DNA of 44,434 nt from UBA2227 sp036677505 (GTDB taxonomy: Bacteria > Bacillota_I > Bacilli_A > Erysipelotrichales > Erysipelotrichaceae), in contig JAVBWK010000025.1 in assembly GCA_036677505.1 (NCBI GenBank), forward strand, positions 1 to 44,434, in the 5' to 3' direction. Below the pieces are notes generated by a model. That model saw only the letters and a program-made list of their open reading frames with translations, was not told the origin of the DNA and made no database searches. A program made the translations under genes and the position numbers. Shown here piece after piece: positions 1 to 7,616 of this stretch (its first letter is position 1; each line of letters opens with the position of its first letter).

Positions 1-140
1 CTATTTGACTCCTCTAGAGATGAGGGAGAAACTGATTTGCCAACATAAATCCAATTATACAGGATGACCATTTTTATTTTATAATTTTGGTCTCACATCA
101 TTTACAACTGTACACTCTTAGAAAAATTTAAGTTTTTTGA
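1..140. other. Left-edge stretch, no gene recognised
   Basis: AT-rich sequence before the first promoter. I see no ORF with a plausible ribosome site and no clear hairpin terminator. It could contain the 3' end of a gene lying outside the window, but nothing here supports that. Confidence 0.5.
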
Positions 141-168
141 TTGACATCGTCCATGAAGAGCGTATAAT
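141..168 (+). promoter_or_regulatory. Sigma-A-type promoter of the MarR/ABC exporter operon
   Basis: A consensus -35 TTGACA (141-146) and -10 TATAAT (163-168) are separated by 16 bp. The predicted start of transcription is near 175, just before the dyad at 180-203. Seen directly in the sequence. Confidence 0.85.
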
Positions 169-179
169 ACATCTTGTTT

Positions 180-203
180 AATAGTTAAGTATGTTTAACT
201 ATT
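180..203. promoter_or_regulatory. Perfect inverted repeat, probable MarR operator
   Basis: The arms AATAGTTAA (180-188) and TTAACTATT (195-203) are exact reverse complements around a 6-bp spacer. The dyad lies between the predicted transcription start and the ribosome site at 206-210, where a bound repressor would block elongation or initiation. Assigning it to the adjacent MarR protein is inference from position. Confidence 0.7.
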
Positions 204-215
204 CTGGAGGTGACT

Positions 216-680
216 ATGTTCAACGGATTTCATAAAGACAAAGATACCGAAATCATTCATCGATTCATGCACCATTTCAAGCCCCGCCCCAGACAGAGCG
301 ACTTACGGCCCAGTGAAATCATGGTTTTGATGATGATTGCCCGTAACGTCGAGCAAAGCAAAAATTCCCCTTTTCCCTCTCAGATAAGCAAAGCCCTCAA
401 TCTCTCGCGACCGGCCATCACGCCGATCCTCAATCAGCTGGAAAAAATGGGGTACATCACCCGCCAGTTTGATTCGATCGACCGCCGAAAAACGCGTATC
501 GTGATCCAAGCCAAAGCGATGGAAGCTTTCAGAGCGAATTGCTCGATGTATCAACGCCAAATCGACTTACTGAAAGAGCAGATGCAAGATGAGTTTGATA
601 CAATGCTGAGACTGATGGAAAAAGCCGATACCCTGTTATCCAACCAATTGAAGGAGAATACCGATGAAGAAAGTATTTAG
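216..680 (+). CDS. MarR-family transcriptional regulator of the ABC exporter
   Basis: A 154-aa winged-helix regulator. The central part (about residues 25-100) has the MarR pattern: a helix-turn-helix around QISKALNLSRPAIT, then a recognition/wing segment ending DRRKTRIV, close to the DxRxxR wing signature. Helical flanks would form the dimer. The ATG at 216 is preferred over a GTG at 210 because the GGAGG ribosome site occupies 206-210 and would overlap the GTG. The 3' end overlaps the first ABC gene by 17 nt. A dyad operator lies directly upstream, so it probably represses its own operon and is relieved by an exported compound. The inducer is unknown. Confidence 0.85.
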   Translation: MFNGFHKDKDTEIIHRFMHHFKPRPRQSDLRPSEIMVLMMIARNVEQSKNSPFPSQISKALNLSRPAITPILNQLEKMGYITRQFDSIDRRKTRIVIQAKAMEAFRANCSMYQRQIDLLKEQMQDEFDTMLRLMEKADTLLSNQLKENTDEESI

Positions 681-2394
681 TTATCTCAAATATTATTGGT
701 GGCAGATCCCGCTTATTTTTGCCTTGGTCTTCAGTCAGACCCTGCTGGAACTCGAACTGCCCGACTACATGAGCCGCATCATCAACGAAGGAATCCTGAC
801 CAAAGACACCGCGCTGATCATCGAAATCGGCACGCAGATGTTACTGATATCTTTGGCCGTATCCGCCTTGGCCATTACGGTCAGCTTTATCTCCGCCCGG
901 ATCGGTGCCGGCTTATCCAACCGTTTAAGAAAAGACTTATTCGTAAAGATTGAAAACTTCTCACTGATCGAATTTGAGAAGTTTACGACCGCATCACTGA
1001 TCACCCGCAACACCAACGATGTCCAACAGGTGCAGATGATCATCACGATGATGCTGAGAATGATGATATCAGCCCCATTGTACGCGGTCATCGGTTTCTC
1101 AAAGGCGTATGCCCTCAATGCATCGATGTCCTGGATTTTCGCGATCGTTATCCCTTTACTGGTATTTATGATCGTGACCTTATTCTCCTTGGTGACCCCG
1201 CGCTTTAAACTCGTGCAGACACTAATCGACAAACTCAATCTGGCGGCCCGTGAAAATCTCACCGGTATCCGCGTTATCCGTGCATTCAATGCCCAAAGTT
1301 CACAAGAAGAAAAATTCCACGAAGTCAGCGAGCAGGTACGCGTCAACAATACGACGCTGCATCGCACGATGTCCTTTATGCAGCCGGGCATCATGCTGAT
1401 CATGAGTTTATCTACCATTTTGATCGTGTGGGTCGGGGCTGACCGAATCAATGCCGGGACCCTCAATGTCGGTGACATGCTCGCCTTTATCCAGTATGCC
1501 ACATCTATGTTGTTCTCCTTTGTGATGCTCTCGATGGCTTTTATCATGTATCCCCGGGCGGCAGTCAGCGGTAAGCGTATCGCTGAAGTACTGGAAGTTG
1601 AGCCGACCATCACCGATCCGACATATCCTAAAACCAATGAGTGCTCCCTTTGCGGAGAAATCACCTTTGAACATGTATACTTCCGCTATCCCGATGCCCA
1701 GGAGGATGTGCTTCGCGATATTTCCTTTACGGCCAAAGCCGGCTCGACGACCGCCTTTATCGGATCGACCGGATCAGGGAAATCAACCATCGTCAATCTA
1801 ATCCCGCGGTTTTATGATGTGACTTCCGGTTCGATCAAGATCGACGGCATCGATATCCGTGACTACAAACAGACGACTCTGCGCGATAAGATCGGTTATA
1901 TCCCGCAAAAAGGCGTGTTATTCTCCGGAACGATCGACAGCAATATCCGCTACGGAACCGTGGATGTAAAAGATGAAGATATTACGGAAGCTTTGGAAAT
2001 CGCTCAGGCGAAAGAAATCATTGCGGAAAAAGCCGAAGGGCTTGAGTATCTGATTGCTCAAGGCGCCACCAATGTGTCCGGCGGTCAGAAACAGCGCTTA
2101 TCCATTGCCCGTGCTTTAGCCAAAAAGCTGGAGATTTACATCTTTGATGACAGTTTCTCGGCACTCGATTATAAGACGGATTCGCTTTTAAGAAAAGCAA
2201 TTAAAGAAAAACTGTCGGATGCCACCGTGCTGATCGTCGGACAGCGGGTCAGTACGATCCGCCACGCCGATCAGATCGTCGTTTTGGAAAACGGTGCCGT
2301 CGTCGGTGTGGGCACACATCATCAGTTACTAAAACAATGTCCGGTTTATATGGAAATCGCTGCTTCGCAGCTGAGTAAGGAGGAATACGCATGA
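664..2394 (+). CDS. ABC exporter subunit 1 (fused membrane and ATPase domains), degenerate catalytic site
   Basis: A 576-aa type IV ABC half-transporter: an N-terminal six-helix membrane domain (about 1-310) followed by an ATPase domain. Walker A GSTGSGKST is near residues 367-375, signature SGGQ at 472-475, and Walker B IYIFDD near 491-496. The residue after the Walker B Asp is Asp496 where an active site has Glu. That is the known sign of the inactive-site subunit in heterodimeric exporters such as LmrCD, TM287/288 and BmrCD. It starts inside the marR 3' end with AAGGAG just upstream and ends in an ATGA overlap with the second subunit. Probable role: drug or lipid-like substrate efflux; the substrate cannot be read from sequence. 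Confidence 0.9.
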   Translation: MKKVFSYLKYYWWQIPLIFALVFSQTLLELELPDYMSRIINEGILTKDTALIIEIGTQMLLISLAVSALAITVSFISARIGAGLSNRLRKDLFVKIENFSLIEFEKFTTASLITRNTNDVQQVQMIITMMLRMMISAPLYAVIGFSKAYALNASMSWIFAIVIPLLVFMIVTLFSLVTPRFKLVQTLIDKLNLAARENLTGIRVIRAFNAQSSQEEKFHEVSEQVRVNNTTLHRTMSFMQPGIMLIMSLSTILIVWVGADRINAGTLNVGDMLAFIQYATSMLFSFVMLSMAFIMYPRAAVSGKRIAEVLEVEPTITDPTYPKTNECSLCGEITFEHVYFRYPDAQEDVLRDISFTAKAGSTTAFIGSTGSGKSTIVNLIPRFYDVTSGSIKIDGIDIRDYKQTTLRDKIGYIPQKGVLFSGTIDSNIRYGTVDVKDEDITEALEIAQAKEIIAEKAEGLEYLIAQGATNVSGGQKQRLSIARALAKKLEIYIFDDSFSALDYKTDSLLRKAIKEKLSDATVLIVGQRVSTIRHADQIVVLENGAVVGVGTHHQLLKQCPVYMEIAASQLSKEEYA

Positions 2395-4226
2395 CCCGCG
2401 GTCCACGTATGGGCGGTCCGATGATGGCAATGCAGGGAGGTGCCAAAGCCAAAAACTTTAAGTCGACCCTGTTCCGTCTCGTCCGTTTTTCCTCTGATTA
2501 CTGGTTTCAATTGATTCTTATCTTCATCCTGGCCATCGCCGGAACGATCTTCGCGATTTTCTCCCCGCGACTGCTGGGCGATATCACGACCAAGATTTTC
2601 GAAGGAGCCATGATGATTTTCATGGGCATTCCCGGCGCATCGATCGATATGACTTATGTGTCACAGATGCTGCTGATCATGCTGGCCTTATACATCGCTT
2701 CTTCAGCCTTTACCTATCTGCAGTCCTTTCTGATGGCCGGAGTGTCGCAGAAAATCACGTATACCTTCCGCCGGATGATCACCGAAAAGATCAGTAAAGT
2801 TCCGCTGAAGTATTATGACAGCGAACCTTTCGGTGATATTCTCAGCCGGATTACCAACGATGTCGATACGATCGCTAACTCCCTTCAACAATCCGTGACT
2901 TCGGTCGTAACTTCTGTGACGACGGTCATCGGTATTCTCATCATGATGCTGAGCATCAATATTCCCATGACGATGATATCCTTGATCAGCCTGCCTGTCA
3001 GTCTGGTACTGATCGGATCGATCGTCAAAGTCGGACAAAACTATTTCCGGCAGCGCGCATCAAAACTGGGTGAGCTCAACGGGATGATCGAAGAGAATTT
3101 CGGAGCTCACAGCATCGTCAAAGCATTTAACGCTGAACAGCGCTCGATCAGAAAGTTTGATCAGCTCAGTGACTCCCTCACCGAAACGACCTGGAAGGCC
3201 GAGTTTATTTCCGGCATGATGATGCCGATCATTTCCTTTATCTCCAACCTGTCCTATGTGGCCGTGGTGGTCTTGGGCGGTTATCTGGTCGTCGATGGAA
3301 AAATCAAAGTCGGCGATATCCAGTCATTTATCCAGTATACCCGCAACTTCTCCCAGCCGATCAACCAGACGGCGCAGATTGCCAACGTGTTACAATCCAC
3401 CGTGGCTGCGGCGGAACGCGTCTTTGAATTTTTGGACGAATCTGAAGAGCCTCGGGAAAGTGAAAATCCCATCACTCTCGAACAGGTCGAAGGATCGGTC
3501 CGTTTTGAGAATGTATCGTTTGGTTATTCCCCGGACAACGAGTTTATCCAAGGCTTGAACATCGATGTCAAGCCGGGGCAGCGCATCGCCATCGTCGGTC
3601 CGACCGGTGCCGGTAAGACGACACTGATCAACCTGTTGATGCGCTTCTATGATGTCAGTCAGGGCAGCATCAAAATCGACGGGGTCGATATCAAAGACAT
3701 GAAACGCAAAGATTTACGCAAAATATTCGGCATGGTGTTGCAGGATACCTGGCTGTTTAATGCCACGATCCGCGAGAACATCGCTTTCTCCAACCCGAAG
3801 GCATCCATGGAAGATATCGTCCGGGCCGCAGATAATGCCAAGGCCGATCACTTTATCAAAACTCTTCCAGATGGTTATGACATGGTCATCAATGAAGAGG
3901 CCAGCAACATCTCGGCCGGTCAGAAGCAGCTGCTCACGATCGCCCGGGCATTCTTGGCCGATCCGGCAATACTCATTCTCGATGAAGCGACCAGTTCGGT
4001 CGATACCCGTACGGAAGTGCTCATTCAAAAAGCCATGAGCAAACTGATGCGCGGACGGACCAGTTTCATCATTGCCCACCGGCTATCCACCATCCGCGAT
4101 GCCGATAATATCCTGGTCATCAATCAGGGATCGGTCATCGAGCAAGGCACACATACCCAACTGATGGCGAAAAACGGCTTCTATGCCCAACTGTATCAAA
4201 GTCAGTTCGAGTTTACTTCAGCATAG
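2391..4226 (+). CDS. ABC exporter subunit 2 (fused membrane and ATPase domains), catalytic subunit
   Basis: A 611-aa partner of the preceding half-transporter, starting on an ATGA overlap. A short Gly/Met/Arg-rich N-terminus precedes a six-helix membrane domain. The ATPase domain has Walker A GPTGAGKTT near 403-411, signature SAGQ at 508-511 (the usual second Gly is Ala) and Walker B ILILDE ending at Glu532. An H-loop IAHRLSTI follows. Having one subunit with the catalytic Glu and one without is typical of heterodimeric exporters. The gene ends just before a strong terminator. Substrate unknown; multidrug-type efflux is the family expectation. Confidence 0.9.
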   Translation: MTRGPRMGGPMMAMQGGAKAKNFKSTLFRLVRFSSDYWFQLILIFILAIAGTIFAIFSPRLLGDITTKIFEGAMMIFMGIPGASIDMTYVSQMLLIMLALYIASSAFTYLQSFLMAGVSQKITYTFRRMITEKISKVPLKYYDSEPFGDILSRITNDVDTIANSLQQSVTSVVTSVTTVIGILIMMLSINIPMTMISLISLPVSLVLIGSIVKVGQNYFRQRASKLGELNGMIEENFGAHSIVKAFNAEQRSIRKFDQLSDSLTETTWKAEFISGMMMPIISFISNLSYVAVVVLGGYLVVDGKIKVGDIQSFIQYTRNFSQPINQTAQIANVLQSTVAAAERVFEFLDESEEPRESENPITLEQVEGSVRFENVSFGYSPDNEFIQGLNIDVKPGQRIAIVGPTGAGKTTLINLLMRFYDVSQGSIKIDGVDIKDMKRKDLRKIFGMVLQDTWLFNATIRENIAFSNPKASMEDIVRAADNAKADHFIKTLPDGYDMVINEEASNISAGQKQLLTIARAFLADPAILILDEATSSVDTRTEVLIQKAMSKLMRGRTSFIIAHRLSTIRDADNILVINQGSVIEQGTHTQLMAKNGFYAQLYQSQFEFTSA

Positions 4227-4228
4227 AC

Positions 4229-4260
4229 AAACACTGCGCCAAAAGCGCAGTGTTTATTTT
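4229..4260 (+). terminator. Rho-independent terminator of the ABC operon
   Basis: Perfect 11-bp stem AAACACTGCGC (4229-4239) / GCGCAGTGTTT (4245-4255) with a CAAAA loop, followed by a T-rich tract. It overlaps the stop codon of the convergent gene and may also act weakly on that strand. Confidence 0.9.
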
Positions 4261-4820
4261 AATTTATTCAGTTTTATCCACTCACGATATTCCGGTAACG
4301 CTTCAAACAGCGCTTCCTTAAACGATTTCGAATGATTCATGTGATTGAGATGAACCAGCTCATGAACAATCACCGCATCGATAAAGCGCTTGTCATAATG
4401 CAGCAGACGGATGTTGAGCGTGATGGTCCCGGTGGATGAACAGCGGCCCCAGCTACGCTTCATCTTCTTGACACTGACCTTCTTCGGATACAGATTGAGA
4501 TGATTTTGCCAGAAGGTCAGACGCTGATATAGGTAGGTCGGATCAAGGAAAATCTTTTTATTCTCTTGATCGATTTCGGTTTTTATGCCAAAGGAAAAGT
4601 AATATCTGCTTTCAAAGTCGATTTCGGGCAAAGAGTCGCTTGTGATGCGGTTTTTGATCCAGCGCTTTTTCTTCTCTAGAAACCCGGTGATCGTTTCATT
4701 GCTCATCAGCCATGGCGCCTTGACGAAAAGCTGACCGTCCTTGACCTGTAAGGTCAGACTTTTCCGTCTCTGACGTTCGATATTTACCTGAATCGGCTGA
4801 TCGTCAAACGAAAAAATCAT
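4254..4820 (-). CDS. YgjP-like (DUF45/M48-type) metallopeptidase
   Basis: A 188-aa protein of the YgjP/WrpA family. The N-terminal beta-rich half contains RQRRKSLTLQV, typical of the family (IRRSRRRKTLSLRV-like). The C-terminal half has the zinc motif HELVH at about 153-157, followed by HLNHMNHSKSF, where family members have HxxxxNHxxxF and the later His is a metal ligand. It is slightly shorter than the usual 220-240 aa. Its start codon abuts the stop of the upstream lipoprotein gene, so the two are co-transcribed. The cellular substrate of this family is poorly known. Confidence 0.8.
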   Translation of the reverse strand: MIFSFDDQPIQVNIERQRRKSLTLQVKDGQLFVKAPWLMSNETITGFLEKKKRWIKNRITSDSLPEIDFESRYYFSFGIKTEIDQENKKIFLDPTYLYQRLTFWQNHLNLYPKKVSVKKMKRSWGRCSSTGTITLNIRLLHYDKRFIDAVIVHELVHLNHMNHSKSFKEALFEALPEYREWIKLNKLK

Positions 4821-5060
4821 TTACTCGTCAACCAGAATGATGGCGGAACTGTGTCCTAGAAAGCTGCGCCCGTCTTTACAGCGGACCTGAATCATGTCAC
4901 TGTTTTCATAATCCTTCCAAGAACTGACCTCACAGATGATCGTCTCATTGCCGACATTGATATAGGCTTTATCATATTTCCATGTCGTATCGATGATCTG
5001 AACATTACATCCGGATAAAAATATAACAAGTACTGCGATAAGAATGATGGTTTTTTTCAT
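4821..5060 (-). CDS. Small lipoprotein, function unknown
   Basis: A 79-aa protein with a classical lipoprotein signal: MKK, a hydrophobic stretch, then lipobox LSGC with the acylated Cys at residue 18. The mature part is about 60 residues and contains a WKYDKAYI...SSWKDYENSDMIQV pattern that I recognise from small uncharacterised Bacillota proteins. It ends with a predicted beta-rich segment. A strong GGAGG ribosome site precedes the ATG. It is the first gene of a two-gene unit with the metallopeptidase. Confidence 0.7.
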   Translation of the reverse strand: MKKTIILIAVLVIFLSGCNVQIIDTTWKYDKAYINVGNETIICEVSSWKDYENSDMIQVRCKDGRSFLGHSSAIILVDE

Positions 5061-5098
5061 AAGGTTAACCTCCGATATTCAGTATATCACACTTTATA

Positions 5099-5127
5099 TT
5101 GAGCAACCTGCGGTTTTTCGCTATAAT
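5099..5127 (+). promoter_or_regulatory. Promoter of the small membrane protein gene
   Basis: TTGAGC (5099-5104), a 17-bp spacer and TATAAT (5122-5127). An in-frame TTG at 5099 could be mistaken for a start codon, but it is the -35 element; the real ATG is at 5153. Confidence 0.75.
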
Positions 5128-5152
5128 GATACCATCACACAAGGAGAAGAAG

Positions 5153-5689
5153 ATGACCAGAAATTTAACCCCCGAAGAAACCCGTGCACTCGCCACCCTC
5201 AGCATATTTGTGGATAAGCGCAAACGCTATGTGTACGTTGACCGACTGACCAAAAAAGGCTATCAGATCGCCCAAAAAGATCTGAGTTTTTTGCGCAATT
5301 TTTCCCTTCGCTATCTGATCGCATTGTTTGTGTATATCGTCGGCTTCAGTATTCTTTCCGTAGACTGGTGGATCGCCCTGCTTACCGCATTGGGCGGACT
5401 GATCATATCGGAAGGGTTCTACCGCTTGGTTTTTCTCAAGAAACTTCCGGAAGTATCCGTACGGCCGGAAGAAGCCAAGAAAGTGAGCTGGCTGTACGTT
5501 CAGATCAGCGAAGACAAGGGCAAACTGAAAAACAAACTGATGACCTTCGGTTTGTTATCCGTCATCAGCTTCGTCTTTATCCTGTTGGCCAACTATCAGA
5601 ATGAATACTTATGGACAATGGCTGCGTTTCAGGCGTATCTGTTCTTCTATACCGGCGTCGTCGCTTACGGACTGTTTAAGAAAAAATAA
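5153..5689 (+). CDS. Small membrane protein, function unknown
   Basis: A 178-aa protein. An N-terminal cytoplasmic stretch of about 50 charged residues is followed by two close hydrophobic helices (YLIALFVYIVGFSIL and WIALLTALGGLIISEGFYRLVF), a charged linker, and two more helices near the C-terminus, ending in KKK. Four membrane segments are therefore likely. I do not recognise the family. The ATG at 5153 is chosen because AAGGAGAAG lies just upstream and the longer in-frame extension runs through the promoter. Transcribed alone and ended by its own terminator. Confidence 0.75.
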   Translation: MTRNLTPEETRALATLSIFVDKRKRYVYVDRLTKKGYQIAQKDLSFLRNFSLRYLIALFVYIVGFSILSVDWWIALLTALGGLIISEGFYRLVFLKKLPEVSVRPEEAKKVSWLYVQISEDKGKLKNKLMTFGLLSVISFVFILLANYQNEYLWTMAAFQAYLFFYTGVVAYGLFKKK

Positions 5690-5706
5690 AGGGCTTGCGC
5701 CCTTTT
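5688..5706. terminator. Short bidirectional terminator
   Basis: Stem AAAGGGC (5688-5694) / GCCCTTT (5699-5705) with a TTGC loop. There is a T-run on the plus side, and on the minus strand the downstream sequence is ATTTTTTC, so it can serve both convergent genes. Confidence 0.75.
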
Positions 5707-6880
5707 ATCGTGTAAGATTTTGCTTGATGGCCTGCTCGCTCACCGCCATCGCGACCGCATCGGCCACCCGCGGATCAAAGGGACTGGGAATGATATACTC
5801 ATCCGACAGTTCTTCTTCTTTCAATAATGAAGCAATCCCCTGGGCTGCGGCCAGTTTCATTTCCTCACTGATCTTCTTCGCCTTGACCGCCAATGCCCCC
5901 TTAAACAATCCAGGGAACGCCAAAACATTGTTGACCTGATTGGGGAAATCACTGCGTCCGGTTCCGACGATGCGGGCACCGGCTTGTTTCGCATCTTCAT
6001 AAGGTATTTCCGGATCGGGGTTGGCCATTGCAAATACGATCGCGTCTTTGTTCATCGAAGCCACCATTTCCTTGGTCAGAATATTGGCAATGCTGACACC
6101 GATAAACACATCACTGCCCGCCATCGCTTCTTTCAACGTAAGCCGACGGTTATCCTTGTTGGACATATGGGCAATTTCTTTTTGAAGGAAATCATATCTT
6201 GCCTCATCTTCCTTCGTAATGATCCCCTTACTGTTAAATACCAAAATATCTTTAACCCCAAAAGCATTCAACATCCGAACGATTGAACTGCCCGCCGCAC
6301 CGGCACCGGACACCACCACCGTCAGCTCGTCGGGACGTTTACCAATCAGTTTGCATGAGTTGATCAATCCGGCGACGACGACAATGGCCGTTCCGTGCTG
6401 ATCATCATGAAAGACCGGCACATCGAGTGCTTCGATCAGTGCCCGCTCAATCGTCACACAGCGCGGTGCCGAGATGTCTTCCAGATTGAAACCGCCAAAA
6501 CCCGGAGCCATGGCTTTGACAATACTGATAATTTCCTGAGGGTCTTTGGTATCCAGACAGATCGGAATCGCATCGACCCCGCCAAACTTCTTAAATAACA
6601 ACGCTTTACCTTCCATCACCGGCAATGCCGCTTCCGGACCGATATCGCCCAAACCGAGCACGGCCGTACCATCGGTAACGACTGCCACGGTATTGCCTTT
6701 CCACGTGTAATCATAGACCGCTTCCTTATTTTTGGCAATTTCACGGCATGGCTGTGCCACTCCCGGAGAGTACGCCAGTGATAAATCATCCTTGGTATTG
6801 ACATCCATTTTCAATCGGGTCTCGATTTTACCCTTCCATTCCGTATGCTTGATCAGTGAACGCTCATAAATTGTTGACAT
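5705..6880 (-). CDS. Malic-enzyme-family protein, probable CitM-like oxaloacetate decarboxylase or NAD malic enzyme
   Basis: A 391-aa member of the short bacterial malic enzyme family. The N-terminal malic domain includes LAYSPGVAQPC and the TDGTAVLGLGDIG nucleotide-proximal segment; the Rossmann domain carries SGAGAAGSSIVRML. The family decarboxylates malate to pyruvate, or oxaloacetate to pyruvate in the CitM branch of lactic acid bacteria. The position beside citrate lyase genes and a GntR regulator favours the CitM-like role: pulling oxaloacetate from citrate cleavage to pyruvate. The sequence alone does not separate the two activities. The start at 6880 is set by AAGGAGG about 9 nt upstream; an upstream in-frame start at 6904 would run through that site. 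Confidence 0.85.
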   Translation of the reverse strand: MSTIYERSLIKHTEWKGKIETRLKMDVNTKDDLSLAYSPGVAQPCREIAKNKEAVYDYTWKGNTVAVVTDGTAVLGLGDIGPEAALPVMEGKALLFKKFGGVDAIPICLDTKDPQEIISIVKAMAPGFGGFNLEDISAPRCVTIERALIEALDVPVFHDDQHGTAIVVVAGLINSCKLIGKRPDELTVVVSGAGAAGSSIVRMLNAFGVKDILVFNSKGIITKEDEARYDFLQKEIAHMSNKDNRRLTLKEAMAGSDVFIGVSIANILTKEMVASMNKDAIVFAMANPDPEIPYEDAKQAGARIVGTGRSDFPNQVNNVLAFPGLFKGALAVKAKKISEEMKLAAAQGIASLLKEEELSDEYIIPSPFDPRVADAVAMAVSEQAIKQNLTR

Positions 6881-6901
6881 GTTTTTTCCTCCTTTTATTC
6901 T

Positions 6902-6923
6902 CAAGGTTGAAAACTCAACCTTG
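6902..6923. promoter_or_regulatory. Perfect inverted repeat between the malic enzyme and GntR genes
   Basis: CAAGGTTGA (6902-6910) and TCAACCTTG (6915-6923) are exact complements around AAAC. It overlaps the predicted -35 of the GntR gene and lies just upstream of the malic enzyme ribosome site, so one bound protein could affect both directions. The GntR neighbour is the obvious candidate binder. It could alternatively form a leader hairpin in the malic enzyme mRNA. Confidence 0.6.
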
Positions 6924-6935
6924 GTTGGTTACAAT
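6907..6935 (+). promoter_or_regulatory. Promoter of the GntR regulator gene
   Basis: TTGAAA (6907-6912), a 17-bp spacer and TACAAT (6930-6935). The predicted start is only about 15 nt before the ATG at 6957. The -35 lies inside the dyad 6902-6923. Confidence 0.6.
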
Positions 6936-6956
6936 GTATTATAGGACGTGATACGA

Positions 6957-7616
6957 ATGCTCGAAATCCAACAAATATCGATACGCGACCAAGTCGCCCT
7001 GAAACTCAGACACGAAATTTTTTCCGGCGAGCTTGCTGTAGGCGAGCAAATCCGCCAAGAGACGATTGCCATGCGCTATCAGGTTTCGCGCATGCCGGTG
7101 CGGGAAGCCTTTTTGATGCTTGAAGCCGAAGGTTTCATTCAGATCCTTCCCAACAAACGCGTTTTGGTGCTCGGCATGTCCAAAAAGGTTCTCAATGATC
7201 ACTTTGATACCCGCATTTTGATTGAAACCGAGACGACTTTGCAGGCGGCGCGCAAAGCTACCGACTACACGGTTTTACAACAGATTCTCAGACAAAGTGA
7301 AGCCCTCCATGAAACCGATGACCGCCAGCGTTACAGTAAACTCAATGATGAGTTTCACCGCGAGATATGGCGGCTGGCCGATAACGCAGCCTTACAGTCG
7401 ACCTGCGCGTATTTATGGCGCGGGATCACTTCGTTGTCCCTGCTTTATTTCTCTGAAGCGATGAAGCGTTCAATCGATGATCACAAGCAGCTGCTTGCGG
7501 CGATGATCGATCGCGATGAAGAGAAAATCAGCCGGCTGGTCAAAGAGCATATCATTTCGACCCGCGATGCCATCATCTCACATTTTGAAAAACTCTACAG
7601 TGAATCCTCGCACTGA
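6957..7616 (+). CDS. GntR-family regulator with FCD domain, CitO-like
   Basis: A 219-aa regulator. The N-terminal winged helix (about 1-70) has the FadR-subfamily pattern GELAVGEQIRQETIAMRYQVSRMPVREAFLMLEAEGFI. The C-terminal all-helical FCD domain (about 80-210) has DxxxH (DEFHRE) and later His positions for metal or carboxylate binding. In Enterococcus faecalis the citrate genes are activated by CitO, a GntR/FCD protein that senses citrate; the location here, between a CitM-like gene and citrate lyase, supports the same role. The ATG at 6957 is preferred over a GTG at 6948 by spacing from AGGA. The 3' end overlaps convergent citF by 22 bp. Confidence 0.8.
   Translation: MLEIQQISIRDQVALKLRHEIFSGELAVGEQIRQETIAMRYQVSRMPVREAFLMLEAEGFIQILPNKRVLVLGMSKKVLNDHFDTRILIETETTLQAARKATDYTVLQQILRQSEALHETDDRQRYSKLNDEFHREIWRLADNAALQSTCAYLWRGITSLSLLYFSEAMKRSIDDHKQLLAAMIDRDEEKISRLVKEHIISTRDAIISHFEKLYSESSH

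Noticed and set aside
765..1664. 299-aa minus-strand ORF opposite the first ABC gene
   Set aside because: Lies entirely antisense to a clear ABC transporter, has no ribosome site and no recognisable domain.
5099..5152. Longer N-terminus for the small membrane protein
   Set aside because: The extension would start at TTG within the -35 and read through the -10; the ATG at 5153 has a proper ribosome site.
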